This document shows positions 61,797 through 64,000 of a stretch of DNA of 64,000 nt, in pieces. The translations under genes and the position numbers were made by a program. How positions within the stretch are numbered: position 1 is the first letter of the stretch; each line of letters starts with the position of its first letter. Origin of the DNA: Argopecten irradians (taxonomy: Eukaryota > Mollusca > Bivalvia > Pectinida > Pectinidae); NCBI RefSeq assembly GCF_041381155.1, contig NC_091135.1, positions 48,938,086 to 49,002,085 on the forward strand. The letters are read 5' to 3'. The notes beneath the pieces are model-generated. The model was not told the origin of the DNA. It saw only the letters and a program-made list of their open reading frames with translations, and did no database searches.

Positions 61797-62310
61797 AGAC
61801 AGAACAAGTACTTGAACAATAGTCTAAATAAAGTACTGGGGACAACAAAAGATGACATCACAGCCATGTTTTAAAATATGAATAAGCATACTTAATGGCA
61901 AAAATCACTTAGTGAAACACTCAGGAGAAATTCTTTTTTAATTTACTTTGTTTTACTAATATAGTCTTTTTCTAAATTAATTAAATACAAAATGGTAGTT
62001 ACATATAGATCAACACCAAAAACTTTTTGAGTAAGACAGGGCTCTTCATCTGTCTTCTTTTAAATATGAAATTGAAATTGAATTGGATGAAAAACTAGAG
62101 AGACGAAATGTCACAACAGACTTTAATTTCTTATCATAGCATTCACTTACGGTTTAATGGTTACCATTTGTCTTTTATGGCTAACATTCCCTAAATATTT
62201 GCTTTTTATATCTCAACACCACAATTATGATTATGAAAATAAAGAACACAAAAAACTTCAATGGTCAAATATTATAATGAAAAAGATGATTTCAGTTAAA
62301 TGGTTGTGAG
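61797..62310. other. AT-rich spacer
   Basis: Nothing recognised. Confidence 0.3.
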
Positions 62311-63686
62311 AACAAGAGGCCAATGGCCTCATAGCACGATGGTCCAGTTAATTGATGTTCAATGATTGGTTTTGACTAATATTCTTGATTATCACTCATA
62401 TGCACTGTTTAAACTAATAATTAATTAGGACAATTCAAATGCCCACTGGTATTTAAATTGTTATCAATGTTGGTATTAAAACAATCATAAAATTCTTTCA
62501 AGACAGATGTCATTCATCATATTTGAAGTTATATATAGATCAACAGTTTTATAAAAAAAAAATTGATTTGTGCAGATTTTTTTTTTCTGAGCAGGATTTT
62601 AGTGTGAGCGTATGCAGAAGCAGCATCTTCTTAGTAAGAATATTGTTGGGACCAATTCAAATAGCATCAACTTAACTTTAATATTAGAAAATTTAATAAA
62701 ATTCAAAATTTAACAATGCTGTTTATTCAAATTTATCAGAATGTTGTTATATGATAAAAAATAATTGGGGAAACTTTTCCCTGTATGATTGCTTATCGGT
62801 ATCACACATGTACAACTATGTATAATCAAAGTGTTAAGTTGACTAGACTTTTAAATGATACCTGCTGGATGAGGGCTTAATTCATTATAGGTGACCAAAA
62901 AAAATCAAAGATGTTTGGCTGTCATGGTTATAAGGTGAAAACTGAATTTGCTTCAATACGTTGAAATTTATTACTTATCTTTTATCTCATTTTCTTCAAC
63001 ACAATATAAATTTCACAATTAAGATAACAATGCACAAGTTGTATTGGCTGGGTCTCGGCACAATGGAATGTGTACTACGGGTCAACAAATCGACATTGGC
63101 AGCTACAGTCGAGCCTTTCCCAGGGCCTTGATAACAAAATACATTAATTAACTCTCAACCATTGTTTTTCCCTTTTACAGTAAATGGTATATGTAACACA
63201 TTTACACACACATATAGGCCTATAAACAGCATCTAGATGAAACTAGGGCACCTGACTTGTGACACTGTCCAGGGAATATAGATTATCCAACACAGGTAAT
63301 TATGATGTCATGACACTTTGAGTAACATATTTAAGAATAGAAAAATAATGAATATTTCTTAATTGCCTTAATCTTTTCTTAAACTATATTTCTTTTGTAT
63401 GAAGTGGTACCGTCGGCCATATAATTTCCCATAATGCATTGTGTTTCTCATTTAAATATTACTATAGACAAAGAAGGAATGAAATATATTTTAATTCCTC
63501 AAAAATACAGTTTATGTCTGTTTGTCGTCAAGTTTTATCAGTTCCGTCCTTATCTATAACTACATATCTGTGCCAAATTTCATTGCTGTTCATGGTGTAT
63601 AACTTGAGATATCCTGTTCACAAGGTGATTTTCAAAACTAGGGGGTATGCTATAAGGTACGATGGAGCTATGCTCCATCGTGCTAA
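62311..63686 (-). mobile_element. Hairpin-ended non-autonomous element, type C
   Basis: On the minus strand it starts AGCACGATGGAGC-ata-GCTCCATCGTACC and ends CCATCGTGCTATGAGGCCATTGGCCTCTTGTT, described here in parts: the hairpin arm repeated, then the GAGGCCATTGGCCTC hairpin and TTGTT. It has the same plan as types A and B with unrelated stem sequence. The body is AT-rich without a reading frame or obvious tandem units. No clear target duplication. Confidence 0.7.
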
Positions 63687-63786
63687 AAATTACAAGTTAA
63701 GAAAATATGTTTAAATATTATGCCAAATTAATGCCAGAACCTGCTGGCATTATTTTAAAGTGACTGAATACGATTAAGGTAAATAC

Positions 63787-64000
63787 CTTGTATTTTAGTG
63801 CGTGCAGGTACATGATCATGTCAGCAGCTTCAGGGTCCCTAAATCTCTTCCTGCAGTAGAAGCATTTCTCCTCAGGCTTCCATTTTTGTGGATCAAATTT
63901 AGATTTTTCATGTTTAATCACAGAAGATATTTGTCCACAATGGCCACTGGACGATGTTCCTGTATCATTACAGGAGGCATTTTCAGCAAGTTTACATCGT
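63787..64000 (-). CDS. Exon with CxxC motif, gene running off the window, unrecognised
   Basis: On the minus strand the frame is open from the window edge to AAG|GTATTT at 63787. It reads RCKLAENASCNDTG..., SKFDPQKWKPEEKCFYCRKRF, then RDPEAADMIMYLHALKYK. The C-x2-C followed by a helical segment with His suggests a zinc-binding fold. Codon use and composition look like a real gene. Its continuation would be at lower coordinates beyond the type C element but was not found. The family is not recognised. Confidence 0.5.

Overview
The window looks like nuclear DNA of a bivalve mollusc. Evidence: AT-rich, intron-bearing genes; a 12-cysteine secreted inhibitor of the oyster cvSI type; a tRNA-derived SINE; and dense non-autonomous repeats. 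The species cannot be named from the sequence alone.

Three host genes can be followed exon by exon. (1) 7914-10006, minus: a three-exon gene for a 113-residue secreted cvSI-like serine protease inhibitor with a histidine-rich tail and a TATA box. (2) 22590-34787, plus: HAUS4, the augmin subunit; the chain from exon 2 to the stop is clear, and a candidate first exon beside ETS-type sites brings it to 364 residues. (3) 35952-45917, minus: an 18-exon MATE/SLC47 multidrug and toxin extrusion transporter of 618 residues. HAUS4 and the MATE gene converge, with stop codons about 1.2 kb apart. Smaller pieces: a lysine-rich two-exon candidate (6302-7053), an orphan terminal exon resembling an arylsulfatase C-terminus (47775-48008), a broken second copy of the inhibitor's last exon (52872-53012), and an exon with a CxxC motif running off the right edge (63787-64000).

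The rest is mostly mobile DNA. An APE-type LINE occurs twice (215-3405 and 12005-15196) inside a duplicated ~4.4 kb block, each time between 316-bp direct repeats that look like an unusually long target duplication. A second LINE, of the L1/Tx1 type, lies at 17805-21605 on the minus strand. DNA elements include a 1407-bp hAT-like element with an 8-bp target duplication, a second hAT-like element with homopolymer tracts, a decayed Tc1 transposase, several MITEs and fold-backs. Four elements share one architecture: a 5' hairpin, a body of tandem units, a repeat of one hairpin arm near the 3' end, then a GGCC hairpin and CTTGTT.

The right third (51.4-60.2 kb) is rich in satellites: a 102-bp dimeric array, about 33 copies of a 57-bp unit, and about 39 copies of a 43-bp unit that appears to be the amplified end of a TTAA-flanked MITE. 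The most notable observations are the element whose 16-bp target duplication copied the HAUS4 exon 3 splice acceptor, the shared hairpin architecture of that element group, the birth of the 43-bp satellite from a MITE end, and the LINE with a 316-bp duplication. No bacterial or phage genes, CRISPR arrays, rRNA genes, retroviral or LTR elements were seen.
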